Made by a program: the position numbers and the translations under genes. Below, piece after piece: positions 50,602-59,645 of a stretch of DNA of 64,000 nucleotides. The notes below the pieces were generated by a model that saw nothing but the letters and a program-made list of their open reading frames with translations, ran no database searches and was not told the DNA's origin. Each line of letters begins with the position of its first letter. Positions within the stretch are counted from its first letter, which is position 1. This DNA comes from Microbacterium oxydans. GTDB taxonomy: Bacteria; Actinomycetota; Actinomycetes; Actinomycetales; Microbacteriaceae. Location of the stretch: the NCBI RefSeq assembly GCF_000956405.1, contig NZ_JYIV01000013.1, forward strand, positions 1-64,000, read 5' to 3'.

Positions 50602-50919
50602 CTACAGCCCTTCCGCGATCTCCTTGATCGCAGCGAGGCGGCGGTCCCACTCGCGTCCGATCACGTCGAGCTTCGCCGCCGTGGCGGAGAGCTCGGCACC
50701 GACGACGCGGAAGCGCACTTCGCGCCCCACACGAACCGGCTCGACGAGCCCCACCTCCTGCAGCACGGCGAGGTGCTTGGCGATCGCCTGACGGGACACC
50801 GGAAGGCGCCCGGCGAGGGCGGATGCCGAGGCATCCCCCTCGCCGAGTGCCGTCAGGATGCTCCAGCGCGTCTCGTCCGCGAGTGCCGCGAACACGGGAA
50901 GCAGTGTTTCGGTCGTCAC
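50602..50919 (-). CDS. ArsR-family regulator (second ArsR-SRPBCC pair)
   Basis: Regulator of 105 residues with GTG start overlapping the SRPBCC stop (GTGA). FAALADETRWSILTALGEGD, recognition helix PVSRQAIAKHLAVLQEVGLV and wing EPVRVGREVRFRV. No Cys metal site. It probably binds the twin palindromes upstream of the operon. Unusually the SRPBCC gene comes first and the regulator second. Confidence 0.9.
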   Translation of the reverse strand: MTTETLLPVFAALADETRWSILTALGEGDASASALAGRLPVSRQAIAKHLAVLQEVGLVEPVRVGREVRFRVVGAELSATAAKLDVIGREWDRRLAAIKEIAEGL

Positions 50920-51398
50920 GCTTCGCCTTCCACGAGCGTGACCATCTTGTCGAGCTCCAGATCCCAGCCGGTGCGGTGCGACTCGAGGTTGGCCCTGGGG
51001 TCGGAGGTGCGCTCGAACCCGCTCTCGACGACCGTGAGCCGCGTGCCGCCATCCGCGTCCTCGAGCGTGAAGGTGAAGACGGTCGAGGTCGACTCGTCGA
51101 TGCTGTCCGGCAGCGCGCCGAGGGCATCGTCGTTGTTCCAGCGGTACGTGATGCGCCGCGGCTCGTCGAACTCCTCGACCCGGAGGGGGATCACGTCGTA
51201 GTCGGGGAACGTCATCGTGCCGGTCGCTCCGACGCCGCTGCCCTCGAGCACCGTGCGCCCGAACCAGCGCGAGATGTGCTGCGGCTCTGCCACGGCTCGC
51301 CACACCTTGTCGACGGGTGCCGCGATCTGGATGCTCCGCCGCACCGAGAATGTCTCCTCGTCGACGACGGATGCCTCGTTCTGGGTCATGTTCACCAT
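50916..51398 (-). CDS. SRPBCC (AHSA1-type) domain protein
   Basis: Single AHSA1 domain, 160 residues: IQIAAPVDKVWRAVAEPQHI, SRWFGRTVLEGSG, and the C-terminal HRTGWDLELDKMVTLVEG helix. Start at 51398 follows AAAGGA. First gene of the operon with the ArsR regulator, so both are autoregulated. Ligand unknown. Confidence 0.88.
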   Translation of the reverse strand: MVNMTQNEASVVDEETFSVRRSIQIAAPVDKVWRAVAEPQHISRWFGRTVLEGSGVGATGTMTFPDYDVIPLRVEEFDEPRRITYRWNNDDALGALPDSIDESTSTVFTFTLEDADGGTRLTVVESGFERTSDPRANLESHRTGWDLELDKMVTLVEGEA

Positions 51399-51450
51399 GA
51401 TGGGTCCTTTCGGGATTTCCTGCATGTCCCGTCGGCCGGATCAGCCGACT

Positions 51451-51499
51451 GCAACTCCAGGGTTGCACTTCTCGGCTCCACGCACAACCCTAGAGTTGC
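51451..51499. promoter_or_regulatory. Twin palindromic operators before the SRPBCC-ArsR operon
   Basis: GCAACTCCAGGGTTGC (51451-51466) and CAACCCTAGAGTTGC (51485-51499) are two copies of the same dyad, CAACYCYAGRGTTG, 33 bases apart. The remainder of the 299-bp gap 51399-51697 holds an open stretch with no supported gene. Confidence 0.78.
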
Positions 51500-51697
51500 A
51501 GCATGCTCACCGCGCACCCCCATCGCTCACTCCACATCACGCCTCACGCCGGCCTCACCTGTCGGAGGAATTCACGAATGCATGAGGAATCGCCGGAAGA
51601 CCACCCGGCATCCGTGTTTTCTTCCGCCATCCGGAACCATCGGAACCCACGGAACGCAAGGGCACACCCGCACCACAACCGCAGGCCCGTGCCGGCC

Positions 51698-52921
51698 TCA
51701 GGCGCGAGGCCGCCGCCTCTCGAGGAAGCCCGCCAGCAGCACGGCGACGAGCGCGGCCACCGGCGCCACGAGGAGCCCCGCTCGCAGACTCTCGTTCTCG
51801 GCGATGTAGCCCACGAACGGCGGAGACAGCAGGAACCCGAGGCGCAGCAGCCACGACACGACCGTGAGCCCGACGCCCGGCCGCAGTCCCGGCAGTTCGT
51901 CCGCGGCATGCATCGCCGCAGGGATGAGCGTGGCGATGCCGAAGCCGACAGCCGCGAACCCGAGGATCGTGCCCGGCACCGAGGGGAATGCGAGCGCGAG
52001 GGTCATCCCGACGGCCGCGATGGCGCCACCGACCCGCGCGACCCACCGCTGACCGAAGCGATCCGTGAGCGGATCGCCGATGATCCGACCGATGAACTGC
52101 GCACCGACCAGGGCGATGAAACCGAGAGGAGCGATCGCCGCCGCAGCTCCGAGCGAGTCGGCGAGGTAAAGAGTCGCCCAGGAATTGCCCGCATCCTCGG
52201 CGACGGCGCCGGCCATGGCGATGAGGGTCAGGGCGATGATCGCGATGACGGTACGCGGCGTCACACCGCGGCGGAGCGTTCCGGCGAGTTCGGCCGGCTC
52301 GGCCGTAGCCTCCTCGTCGACCTCGTCGTCGCGGCCGGGGAGGCAGAAGCGCAGGGCGACGAGCGCGACCGTGGCGAACACGGCGGTCGAGATGCCCAGG
52401 TGCACGGCCAGCGGCAGCCGCAGCGCGATCGCCACCGCGGCCATCGCCCCACCCAGCACCGCGCCGATCGACCAGATGGCGTGGAAGCCGTTGATGATCG
52501 AACGCCCGTAGCGACGCTGCACCCGCAGACCGTGGGCGTTCTGAGCGACGTCGGTGATGGCGTCGGACGCCCCGCCGAGAAACAGCGCCACCGCGAAGAG
52601 CACTCCCGAGGGAGCGAGTGCCGCCGACAGCAGGCCCAGGCTCGTGAGAACGGTGCCGATCACGGCGATGCGGGCGGAACCAAACCGACGGATCAGCACC
52701 GCGGCCAGGAGCCCGGCGGCGATCGCTCCGGCAGGGAACGCCGCGATCGCGAATCCGTAGCCGAGGTTGTCCAACCCCAGAGCGGACTTGATCTCCGGGT
52801 ACCGCGGGAGGATGTTCGCGAACAGCGCCCCGTTGGTCAGGAAGAGCGCGGAGACGGCGATGCGCGCGCGGCGGGATGCCTGATCCGGCACAGGTCGTCG
52901 AATCGATTCGATGGAGGCCAT
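51698..52921 (-). CDS. MFS transporter
   Basis: Twelve-helix transporter of 407 residues. SALFLTNGALFANILPRYPE in helix 1 and the FGSARIAVIG loop after helix 2 are like YbjJ-type or sugar/drug exporters of the major facilitator superfamily. A charged central loop (DDEVDEEATAEPAE) separates the two halves. ATG at 52921. Substrate unknown. Stands alone, divergent from the NAD(P)-binding protein gene. Confidence 0.87.
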   Translation of the reverse strand: MASIESIRRPVPDQASRRARIAVSALFLTNGALFANILPRYPEIKSALGLDNLGYGFAIAAFPAGAIAAGLLAAVLIRRFGSARIAVIGTVLTSLGLLSAALAPSGVLFAVALFLGGASDAITDVAQNAHGLRVQRRYGRSIINGFHAIWSIGAVLGGAMAAVAIALRLPLAVHLGISTAVFATVALVALRFCLPGRDDEVDEEATAEPAELAGTLRRGVTPRTVIAIIALTLIAMAGAVAEDAGNSWATLYLADSLGAAAAIAPLGFIALVGAQFIGRIIGDPLTDRFGQRWVARVGGAIAAVGMTLALAFPSVPGTILGFAAVGFGIATLIPAAMHAADELPGLRPGVGLTVVSWLLRLGFLLSPPFVGYIAENESLRAGLLVAPVAALVAVLLAGFLERRRPRA

Positions 52922-53070
52922 GTCTACGATCGTACGGTGCGCCGCGCGCCTCGGTCGACGAGATCGAGAGCCCACCGATCGAGACGCACCCGGCGCCGCA
53001 CCTCTACCCAGCCCCGGCGCACCCCGCAACCCCGTTTCCGCAGGTCACTCCTCGGGCCTACGCTCTTGCC

Positions 53071-54768
53071 ATGTCGGAACTCACCCAGCCCACCGGTCGT
53101 GAAGATGCTCTGCGCGCCATCCCCCGCGATGATGGGACTCCGCCGCGGGCCCTCGTGCTCGGTGCGACCGGCTACATCGGCGGGCGGCTGACCCCGCGAC
53201 TGCTGAACGCCGGATACCGCGTGCGGGTGCTGGCGCGCGATGCGGCCCGCGCGGCTTCCTTCCCGTGGGGCGACGACTGCGAGATCGTCGAGGGCTCGGC
53301 GGATGATGCGGATGCCGTCGCCGCAGCCGTGGACGACGTCGACGTCGTCTACTACCTGATCCACTCCATGTCGGCAGGAAAGGGCTTCGAGGAGAGCGAC
53401 GAGCGCGCTGCTCAGACCGTCGCGGATGCCGCTGCCCGAGCGGGCGTGCGACGCATCGTGTACCTCGGCGGACTGCATCCGGACGATGCGCAGCTCTCCC
53501 CGCACCTGCGCTCGCGCGTACGGGTCGGCGAGATCTTCCTGAACTCCGGAGTGCCGACACTCGTGCTCCAGGCGGGGGTCGTGATCGGCTCGGGCTCTGC
53601 GTCGTTCGAGATGATCCGCCACCTCACCGACGTGCTGCCGTACATGCCGGCGCCGAAGTGGGTGCGCAACCGCATCCAGCCCATCGCCGTGCGTGACGTG
53701 TTGCACTACCTCCTCGGGGCGGCGCGTGTGGAGGCGGACGTGAACCGCGCCGTCGACATCGGCGGACCCGACGTGCTGCGCTACGGCCAGATGATGAACG
53801 GCTACGCGGTGGAAGCGGGCCTGCGCCAGCGGGCGATCGCCGCCCTCCCCGTGCTGACTCCCGGCCTCGCGTCGCACTGGGTGAACCTGGTCACGCCGGT
53901 GCCGCGGTCGATCGCCCGCCCTCTGGTGGCGTCGCTGCAGAACGAGTGCATCATGAAGGATCACGCCGTCGACGAGCTGATCCCCCGGCCCGAAGGCGGC
54001 CTGACCCCGTATCGACGTGCGGTCGACCTGGCGCTCGGCCGCGTGCGAGGCGACACCATCGAGACCAGTTGGCAGGACTCCGAGGTCTCCGGCGCACCGA
54101 GCGACCCGCTGCCGAGTGACCCCGACTGGGCAGGACGCACGGTCTTCACCGATTCGCGCTCGGTCACCACGACCGCGTCTCCCTCGGAGCTGTGGCGCGT
54201 GATCCTCGGTATCGGCGGGGAGAACGGCTGGTACTCCTCGCCGCTGCTGTGGGCGGTGCGCGGGTGGATGGACCGCATCGTAGGCGGCGTGGGCCTCAGC
54301 CGTGGCCGACGCAGTCGCACCGCCGCACGTGTGGGCGACGCGATCGACTTCTGGCGCGTCGAAGCGGTCGAGACCACGGACGCCGGATCGCTGCTGCGCC
54401 TCCGCGCCGAGATGAAGGTGCCGGGAGAGGCATGGCTCGAGCTGCGCGCGGTACCCGATGCGAAGGGGGCGCGCTACGAGCAGCGCGCGATCTTCTTCCC
54501 GCGCGGTCTGACCGGACGCCTCTACTGGCTCGCCGTGCTGCCCTTCCACGGCGCGATCTTCGCGGGCATGGCCGCGCGCATCACCGCCGCCGCCGAGGAC
54601 CTCGAGACTTCTCCCTCGGCACCGCCCCACCCCGCCGGAACAGGCGAACGCGCCGAAACGGGCGAACGCGCCGACTCAAGCGCACCCGCCGACTCAAGCG
54701 CACCCGCGACAACAGGAGAACGCGCGGCAACAGGCGAACCCGCGGCAAAGTCGCCTGATCCCGCGTGA
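53071..54768 (+). CDS. NAD(P)-binding (SDR-like) protein with START-like domain and repeat-derived tail
   Basis: Protein of 565 residues. N-terminal extended-SDR/NmrA-like domain with LVLGATGYIGGRL near 27-39, VYYLIHSM and IVYLGGLHPD. Residues about 350-515 form a DUF2867 START-like domain (SVTTTASPSELWRVILGIGG, GWYSSPLLWAVRGWMDRIVGG). This architecture is frequent in actinobacteria, function unknown. The last 43 residues are low-complexity hexapeptides (TGERAE, DSSAPA, TGEPAA) encoded by six 18-bp repeats at 54633-54740, an in-frame extension that is probably not part of the fold. Confidence 0.85.
   Translation: MSELTQPTGREDALRAIPRDDGTPPRALVLGATGYIGGRLTPRLLNAGYRVRVLARDAARAASFPWGDDCEIVEGSADDADAVAAAVDDVDVVYYLIHSMSAGKGFEESDERAAQTVADAAARAGVRRIVYLGGLHPDDAQLSPHLRSRVRVGEIFLNSGVPTLVLQAGVVIGSGSASFEMIRHLTDVLPYMPAPKWVRNRIQPIAVRDVLHYLLGAARVEADVNRAVDIGGPDVLRYGQMMNGYAVEAGLRQRAIAALPVLTPGLASHWVNLVTPVPRSIARPLVASLQNECIMKDHAVDELIPRPEGGLTPYRRAVDLALGRVRGDTIETSWQDSEVSGAPSDPLPSDPDWAGRTVFTDSRSVTTTASPSELWRVILGIGGENGWYSSPLLWAVRGWMDRIVGGVGLSRGRRSRTAARVGDAIDFWRVEAVETTDAGSLLRLRAEMKVPGEAWLELRAVPDAKGARYEQRAIFFPRGLTGRLYWLAVLPFHGAIFAGMAARITAAAEDLETSPSAPPHPAGTGERAETGERADSSAPADSSAPATTGERAATGEPAAKSPDPA
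54633..54740. repeat. Six in-frame 18-bp repeats at the 3' end of the SDR-like gene
   Basis: Six consecutive 18-bp units, from CGCCGGAACAGGCGAACG at 54633 to CGCGGCAACAGGCGAACC at 54723-54740, each adding six codons. The two middle units (CGCCGACTCAAGCGCACC) are identical. Confidence 0.92.
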
Positions 54769-55010
54769 TTGCCTGACCCGACGCACCGACGCGCCCTGAG
54801 CCGACCCGCCCTGAGCCGACGCGCCCTGAGCCGACGGCCCACACGCTCGGCTGCACTCAAACGACCCACCCCGCCGACACAGGCGAACACGCCGAAACAG
54901 GTGACTTCCCGGCAAAGTCGCCTGATCCCGCGTGATTGCCTGACCCGACGCATCGACTCGCCGGCCTGACCCGACGCACCGACTCGCCGACCCGACGCGC
55001 ACCACGCCCT
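54741..55010. repeat. Repeat-rich gap between convergent genes
   Basis: The gap continues the 18-bp family in inverted orientation (GCCTGATCCCGCGTGATT) and with CCCTGAGCCGACGCG units. A 42-base segment is duplicated exactly at 54744-54785 and 54911-54952. No gene is supported here. Confidence 0.85.
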
Positions 55011-55056
55011 GACGCGCACCCCGGCACCCCGGCACCCAGAGCCCCCGGGAGCGTCG

Positions 55057-57066
55057 TCAATCCGTGCGGGGCTGCGGAGCGGGGTCCGGGTCCACGGGGC
55101 CGTCTTCCAACGCAGCATCGACGACCGCGTCCACCTCGGCCGGCGGGATGATGTCGATCGCCTCGGTCGCGGCCTCGTACACCTCGGCCAACGTGTCGTC
55201 GACGGTGTCCTCGTCGATCCAGGCGAGGTCGTCCTCCGAGTGGTCGTACTCGACGGGCACGAGGGCGAAGTCGTCGCCGTATTCCTCGAGCCCGGCCATG
55301 ACGCTGTGGCGGACGGCGGCGCGGGCATACCGGTCGCGCAGGATCAGGGGATCCCGTCGCAGATCCTTCATGAACGCGATCATCATGAACGTCATGATGA
55401 TCGCGAACGGCAGCGCCGCGATGATCGTCGCGTTCTGCAGCGACTGCAGGCCGCTCCCCTCGGCCCCGCTGACGAGCAGCACGGCCGCGATCACACCGAC
55501 CAGCACGCCCCAGACGACGGCGACCCAGCGTGACGGCTCCGGACGACCCTGCTGGGAGAGCGTGCCCATGACGAGCGAGGCGGAGTCGGCGCCCGTGATG
55601 AAGAAGATCGCGATGAGGAGGATGAGCACGATGCTGGTGATGAGCGGGAACGGCAGGTTCTCCAGCACCCCGAACAGCACCTCCTCTGGCGGGTCGACGG
55701 TGAGCCCTGCGCCGTCCATCTGCTGCTGGATCGCCGTCGTGCCGAAGATCGCGAACCACACGAGCGAGATGGCGGACGGCACCACGATGACGACCGACAC
55801 GAACTGACGGAGCGAGCGTCCGCGGGAGATCTTCGCGATGAACATGCCGACGAACGGCGACCAGGAGATCCACCACGCCCAGTAGAAGATCGTCCAGCTC
55901 GACAGGAAGGCCTGCGCGGTCTCGCCCTGCGACGCGGAGCGGCCGATCATGGTAGGCAGATCGCCGATGAACTGCACGGCGACCGACGGGATCACGTTGA
56001 GGATCAGCAGTGTCGGACCGACGAAGAACACGAAGAACGCGAGCAGGATCGCGACCACGGCGTTGATGTTCGACAGCGCCCGGATGCCCTTGGAGACACC
56101 GGACACGGCGGAGGCGATGAAGCACGCCGTGAGCACCGCGATCACCGCGATGAGGATGCCGTTGCCGAGGGGCCCGATGCCGCTGACGAGCTCGACACCG
56201 TGGCCGATCTGCAACGCCCCGAGTCCGAGGGAGGCTGCCGTGCCGAACAGCGTCACGATGATGGAGAAGATGTCGATCGTGCGGCCGACCGGGCCCGTGG
56301 TGCGGTTCTCGCCGAGCAGCGGGGCGAAGATCGAGGAGATGAGCGGGGTGCGGCCGCGGCGGTAGGCGCCGTAGGCGATGGCACCGCCGACGAGCGCGTA
56401 GAACGCCCAGGCCTGCGGACCCCAGTGGTACAGCACCTGGGCCTGCGCCGTGTGCATGGCCTCGAGGGTGTTCGCTTCGACGGTGCCCGGCGGCGGGTTC
56501 TCGAAGAACGTCAGCGGCTCGGCGGCGCCCCAGAACACCAGGCCGATGCCCATGCCCGCCGCGAAGAGCATCGAGATCCACGAGAACATCGAGAATTCGG
56601 GCTCCTCGTCGTCGCGGCCGAGGGGGATGCGCCCGTACTTGCTGAAGCCGACGAACAGCATGAACACGAGGATGATCGTGGCGATGGTCGTGAAGAAGAA
56701 GCCGAAGTACTCCACGACCCAGGCGAGGACCGTGCTCGTGGTGCCGGCGAGGTTGTCGCCCGCGAACACACCCCAGGCGATGAATCCGAGGGCGAAGGCG
56801 GCGGCGACGCCGAAGACGAGCGGGTCGGTGCGGTAGGTGCGCCCCGTCTCCTCGACCGAGACACCGGGCACGAGCGCCGGGTGCACGCTGCGCGGCGGAA
56901 CGGTCGTGATATCTCGGACGATCTTGCGTGCCGTCTCGGAGGCCTTGGCCGGAAGGCGGTTCGTGCCGGTTCCGACGGCGTCGGTCTGCGGACGCGGAGG
57001 GTTCGATCCTGCGGAGCGTTCGTCGGGCTTCTCGTCAGGAGTGTCCATGAGAGTCCATTTTGTCAT
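55057..57066 (-). CDS. BCCT-family betaine/carnitine/choline transporter
   Basis: Sodium- or proton-coupled transporter for trimethylammonium osmolytes, 669 residues with twelve membrane segments. Signatures: GMGIGLVFWGAAEPLTFF and WAWWISWSPFVGMFIAKISR. Long acidic C-terminal tail (about 100 residues) as in osmotically regulated members, here ending DPDPAPQPRTD. The N-terminus is also charged and cytoplasmic. ATG at 57048 is an alternative start; neither has a strong ribosome site. Likely regulated by osmotic stress at protein level. Confidence 0.93.
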   Translation of the reverse strand: MTKWTLMDTPDEKPDERSAGSNPPRPQTDAVGTGTNRLPAKASETARKIVRDITTVPPRSVHPALVPGVSVEETGRTYRTDPLVFGVAAAFALGFIAWGVFAGDNLAGTTSTVLAWVVEYFGFFFTTIATIILVFMLFVGFSKYGRIPLGRDDEEPEFSMFSWISMLFAAGMGIGLVFWGAAEPLTFFENPPPGTVEANTLEAMHTAQAQVLYHWGPQAWAFYALVGGAIAYGAYRRGRTPLISSIFAPLLGENRTTGPVGRTIDIFSIIVTLFGTAASLGLGALQIGHGVELVSGIGPLGNGILIAVIAVLTACFIASAVSGVSKGIRALSNINAVVAILLAFFVFFVGPTLLILNVIPSVAVQFIGDLPTMIGRSASQGETAQAFLSSWTIFYWAWWISWSPFVGMFIAKISRGRSLRQFVSVVIVVPSAISLVWFAIFGTTAIQQQMDGAGLTVDPPEEVLFGVLENLPFPLITSIVLILLIAIFFITGADSASLVMGTLSQQGRPEPSRWVAVVWGVLVGVIAAVLLVSGAEGSGLQSLQNATIIAALPFAIIMTFMMIAFMKDLRRDPLILRDRYARAAVRHSVMAGLEEYGDDFALVPVEYDHSEDDLAWIDEDTVDDTLAEVYEAATEAIDIIPPAEVDAVVDAALEDGPVDPDPAPQPRTD

Positions 57067-57183
57067 GGACGCTGTCCGGCCGAGGCTGGGCCGAAACCCA
57101 GACCGTCGGCGCGAACCGCGGCGCGTCGGGCAGCGACGCGCCGGGCGGACGCTGTCTGCTCTGGGTTTTCGGGCGCGTCGCAG

Positions 57184-58878
57184 TCAGCGCGGGCGGCGCC
57201 CGCCGAACAGCGCGTGCAGCAGCGGGAGTGCCGAGACGCAGACCAGGGTGATGCCCAGGGGCGGCACCGACGGCACGAGCAGCGCGCCGCCGACCAGCAG
57301 CGCCGCGAAGAGGACGCCGGAGCCGATGCGGCGCGCGATGCCCTCGAGCCGGTCCAGTCGACGCTCGAGTCGTGAGGTGTCGAAGGTGACGTTGCCGTCG
57401 TCGAGGCGCGTGATGATCTTGTCGATGCGGCCGGGTAACGCCCAGGTCGTGGACATCGTGCCCATCGCCTGGTTCGCGAAGGCCTGCACGATGTTGCCGC
57501 TCTCGTCGCGCAGCAGACGGCCGGCGTAGGGCTCCGCCGCATCCCACACGTTGAAAGCAGGGTCCAGGCCGCTGCACATGCCGGACGTCAGCGAGACGGC
57601 ACGGATGAGCAGCAGCATGTTCTCGGGCAGCTGCAGCGGGAGCGAGCGCACCATGTCGCCGAACTCCTCCGCGAAGTCACGGAACTCGCGCGGGTCGACC
57701 TTGCTCAGCTCGGCGAACCCCATGCCTCCGAAACGGGCGAACAACGTGGTGAGCGCCCGTTCGAGCTCGGCCGTGTCGGCGGACGGAAGCAGCACGCCGA
57801 TCTCCTGCGCGGCGGCGACGAGGCCACGACTGTCTCGACCGGCCACCGCGATCAGGAGTGTGCGCAATCCGTCGCGGAGGCTCGCAGGAATCTCGGCCAT
57901 CATGCCGAAGTCGATGAACGTGAGGCGGAAACCACGCCCCGTGCCGCCCTCCACCAGCGGCGAAGGCGTGACGAAGATGTTGCCGGGGTGGGGGTCGGCG
58001 TGCACGAAGCTGTGCGTGAACACCTGATCGAACATGACCTCGGCGAAGACGGCGGCGACCTCGGAGGGATCTATCCCCGCGGCGCGGAGGGCATCGATGT
58101 CGTTGATCTTGATGGCCGTGACGTCCGACAGCGTCAGCACCCGACGGGTCGAGCGCTCCCAGACGATCTCGGGAGTGTCGACGCGGGGATCGTCTGCGAA
58201 GTTCTCGCGGAAGCGCTCCGCACTCGCGGCCTCGTGCAGGTAGTCGATCTCCTCGAGGCTGGTCGCGGCGAACTCCTCCACGAGTGCGGGCGCATCCACG
58301 CGATCGGCGACGATGCGCACGCGCGTCAGCCAGCGCGCGACCCGGCGGAGGGCCGCGAGATCGACCGCCACGATCTCATCGATGCCGGGTCGCTGAACCT
58401 TGACCACGACCTCGCCGAGCCCCGTGTCCGCCGCGTCGAGCGCCGACAGTCGGGCGCGGTGCACCTGGCCGAGGGAAGCCGCCGCGACGGGGTTCTCGTC
58501 GAACCAGGCGTACGCCCGTTCGAGCGGGATGCCGAGCTCGGCTTCGGCGAGCGCACGGATCGCCGGGGTTGGCACGGGCGGAACCTCGTCCTGCAGCCCT
58601 TCGAGCTCTTTCGTGATCTCCGGCGGCAGCACGTCGAGGCGCGACGACATGAACTGTCCGACCTTGATCATGAGTCCGCCGAGTTCGACCGCGAGCACAT
58701 GGAACCGACGCGCGAACGTCTGCATCCGCTGCCCACGCGTCCGCTCCGAGATTCGGCTCATCCCGAAACGGGGCAGGACGAGTTCGAACCACCAGATCTT
58801 GAGGAACTCACGACCGGCGAACGACAGGATGCGGCGGTACCTGGCGCGGTGCACACCCTGTGCCGCAGCATCCGTCAT
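57184..58878 (-). CDS. ABC1/AarF-UbiB family atypical kinase
   Basis: Protein of 564 residues. KxGQ motif in LMIKVGQFMSSRLDVLP, Ala-rich loop in PVAAASLGQVHRA, catalytic region VHADPHPGNIFV and LTFIDFGMM, and a hydrophobic pair of segments at the C-terminus (SGVLFAALLVGGALLVP, LGITLVCVSALPLLHAL). UbiB-like proteins bind ATP and act in isoprenoid quinone or lipid metabolism at the membrane. Start at 58878. It lies 46 bases downstream of the PadR gene and may be in its operon. Confidence 0.92.
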   Translation of the reverse strand: MTDAAAQGVHRARYRRILSFAGREFLKIWWFELVLPRFGMSRISERTRGQRMQTFARRFHVLAVELGGLMIKVGQFMSSRLDVLPPEITKELEGLQDEVPPVPTPAIRALAEAELGIPLERAYAWFDENPVAAASLGQVHRARLSALDAADTGLGEVVVKVQRPGIDEIVAVDLAALRRVARWLTRVRIVADRVDAPALVEEFAATSLEEIDYLHEAASAERFRENFADDPRVDTPEIVWERSTRRVLTLSDVTAIKINDIDALRAAGIDPSEVAAVFAEVMFDQVFTHSFVHADPHPGNIFVTPSPLVEGGTGRGFRLTFIDFGMMAEIPASLRDGLRTLLIAVAGRDSRGLVAAAQEIGVLLPSADTAELERALTTLFARFGGMGFAELSKVDPREFRDFAEEFGDMVRSLPLQLPENMLLLIRAVSLTSGMCSGLDPAFNVWDAAEPYAGRLLRDESGNIVQAFANQAMGTMSTTWALPGRIDKIITRLDDGNVTFDTSRLERRLDRLEGIARRIGSGVLFAALLVGGALLVPSVPPLGITLVCVSALPLLHALFGGRRPR

Positions 58879-58923
58879 CGCGTGGTCCCTTCGCAGACCC
58901 CCACTCGATGCCGCACTGCGCGG

Positions 58924-59556
58924 TCAGTCCTGCGCGAGGATCGTGTACAGCCTACGGCGGGCCTCGTCGAGGACCTCGATCGTCTGCTGCACCTGTTCGG
59001 CGGAACCGCTTCGACCGACCTGGGCAGCCGCGGCAGCGAGGTCGACGCCCGCCTTCGGCAGAGCGTGGAAGCGGGCATTGTCGCGCTGACCGTCTTTGCC
59101 GGTCGATGACTCCCACGGCGCCGGGGTCTCCGAGCTCTCGTCGGCGACAGCACGGCCGGCCTCGGTGAGCGAGTAGGTCTTGCGGCCGTTCTGCTCCTCT
59201 GCCTCGATCAGCCCTTCGTCGGCGAGCAGCTGCAGGGTCGGATACACGGAACCGGCACTCGGCTTCCACATGCCGCCGCTGCGCTCGGCGATCTCGTTGA
59301 TGATCTGATAGCCGTGCATCGGCTTCTCGGAGAGGAGCGAGAGCACGGCCGTCCGTACGTCGCCGCGGGCCATGCGCGAACCACCGGACGGGCGCGACTC
59401 GAAGGACTTCCGGAGCTGATCCATCGCCTCGAAGATCGCGGATGCCGGGCCACCGGAGCCGGTGCCGAAGCCGGAACCGCCGAAGAGTCCGCCGGGTCCG
59501 CCACTGCTGGAGCCGCCGGTGCCGCCGAACGGGTTGGAGGGGAATGCGTTGTTCAT
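58924..59556 (-). CDS. PadR-family regulator with Gly-rich N-terminal extension
   Basis: Regulator of 210 residues. The first 40 residues are Gly/Ser/Phe-rich (FGGTGGSSSGGPGGLFGGSG) and probably disordered. The winged helix follows: RTAVLSLLSEKPMHGYQIIN, then SAGSVYPTLQLLADEGLIEA and GRKTYSLTEAGRA. The C-terminal helix (about 165-210) should dimerise. A perfect palindrome lies 34 bases upstream, consistent with autorepression. It precedes the AarF gene. Confidence 0.9.
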   Translation of the reverse strand: MNNAFPSNPFGGTGGSSSGGPGGLFGGSGFGTGSGGPASAIFEAMDQLRKSFESRPSGGSRMARGDVRTAVLSLLSEKPMHGYQIINEIAERSGGMWKPSAGSVYPTLQLLADEGLIEAEEQNGRKTYSLTEAGRAVADESSETPAPWESSTGKDGQRDNARFHALPKAGVDLAAAAAQVGRSGSAEQVQQTIEVLDEARRRLYTILAQD

Positions 59557-59589
59557 GATGACCTCCTGCTGTAGGTGTGAACGATACTC

Positions 59590-59603
59590 AACGATATATC
59601 GTT
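59590..59603. promoter_or_regulatory. PadR operator
   Basis: AACGATATATCGTT is a perfect 14-bp palindrome before the PadR gene; a further half-site ACGATA lies at 59581-59586. Confidence 0.75.
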
Positions 59604-59645
59604 AACCCTGGGCGCGGGGTGGGAGTTCTGGATCCGAATGCCGGG

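Noticed and set aside
51503..53191. 562-codon plus-strand frame from the operator region through the MFS gene
   Set aside because: Antisense to the MFS transporter; it begins within the twin operators and has no domain.
52924..54630. 568-codon minus-strand frame under the SDR/START-like gene
   Set aside because: Shadow frame; the plus-strand reading has the GATGYIGG motif and a second domain.
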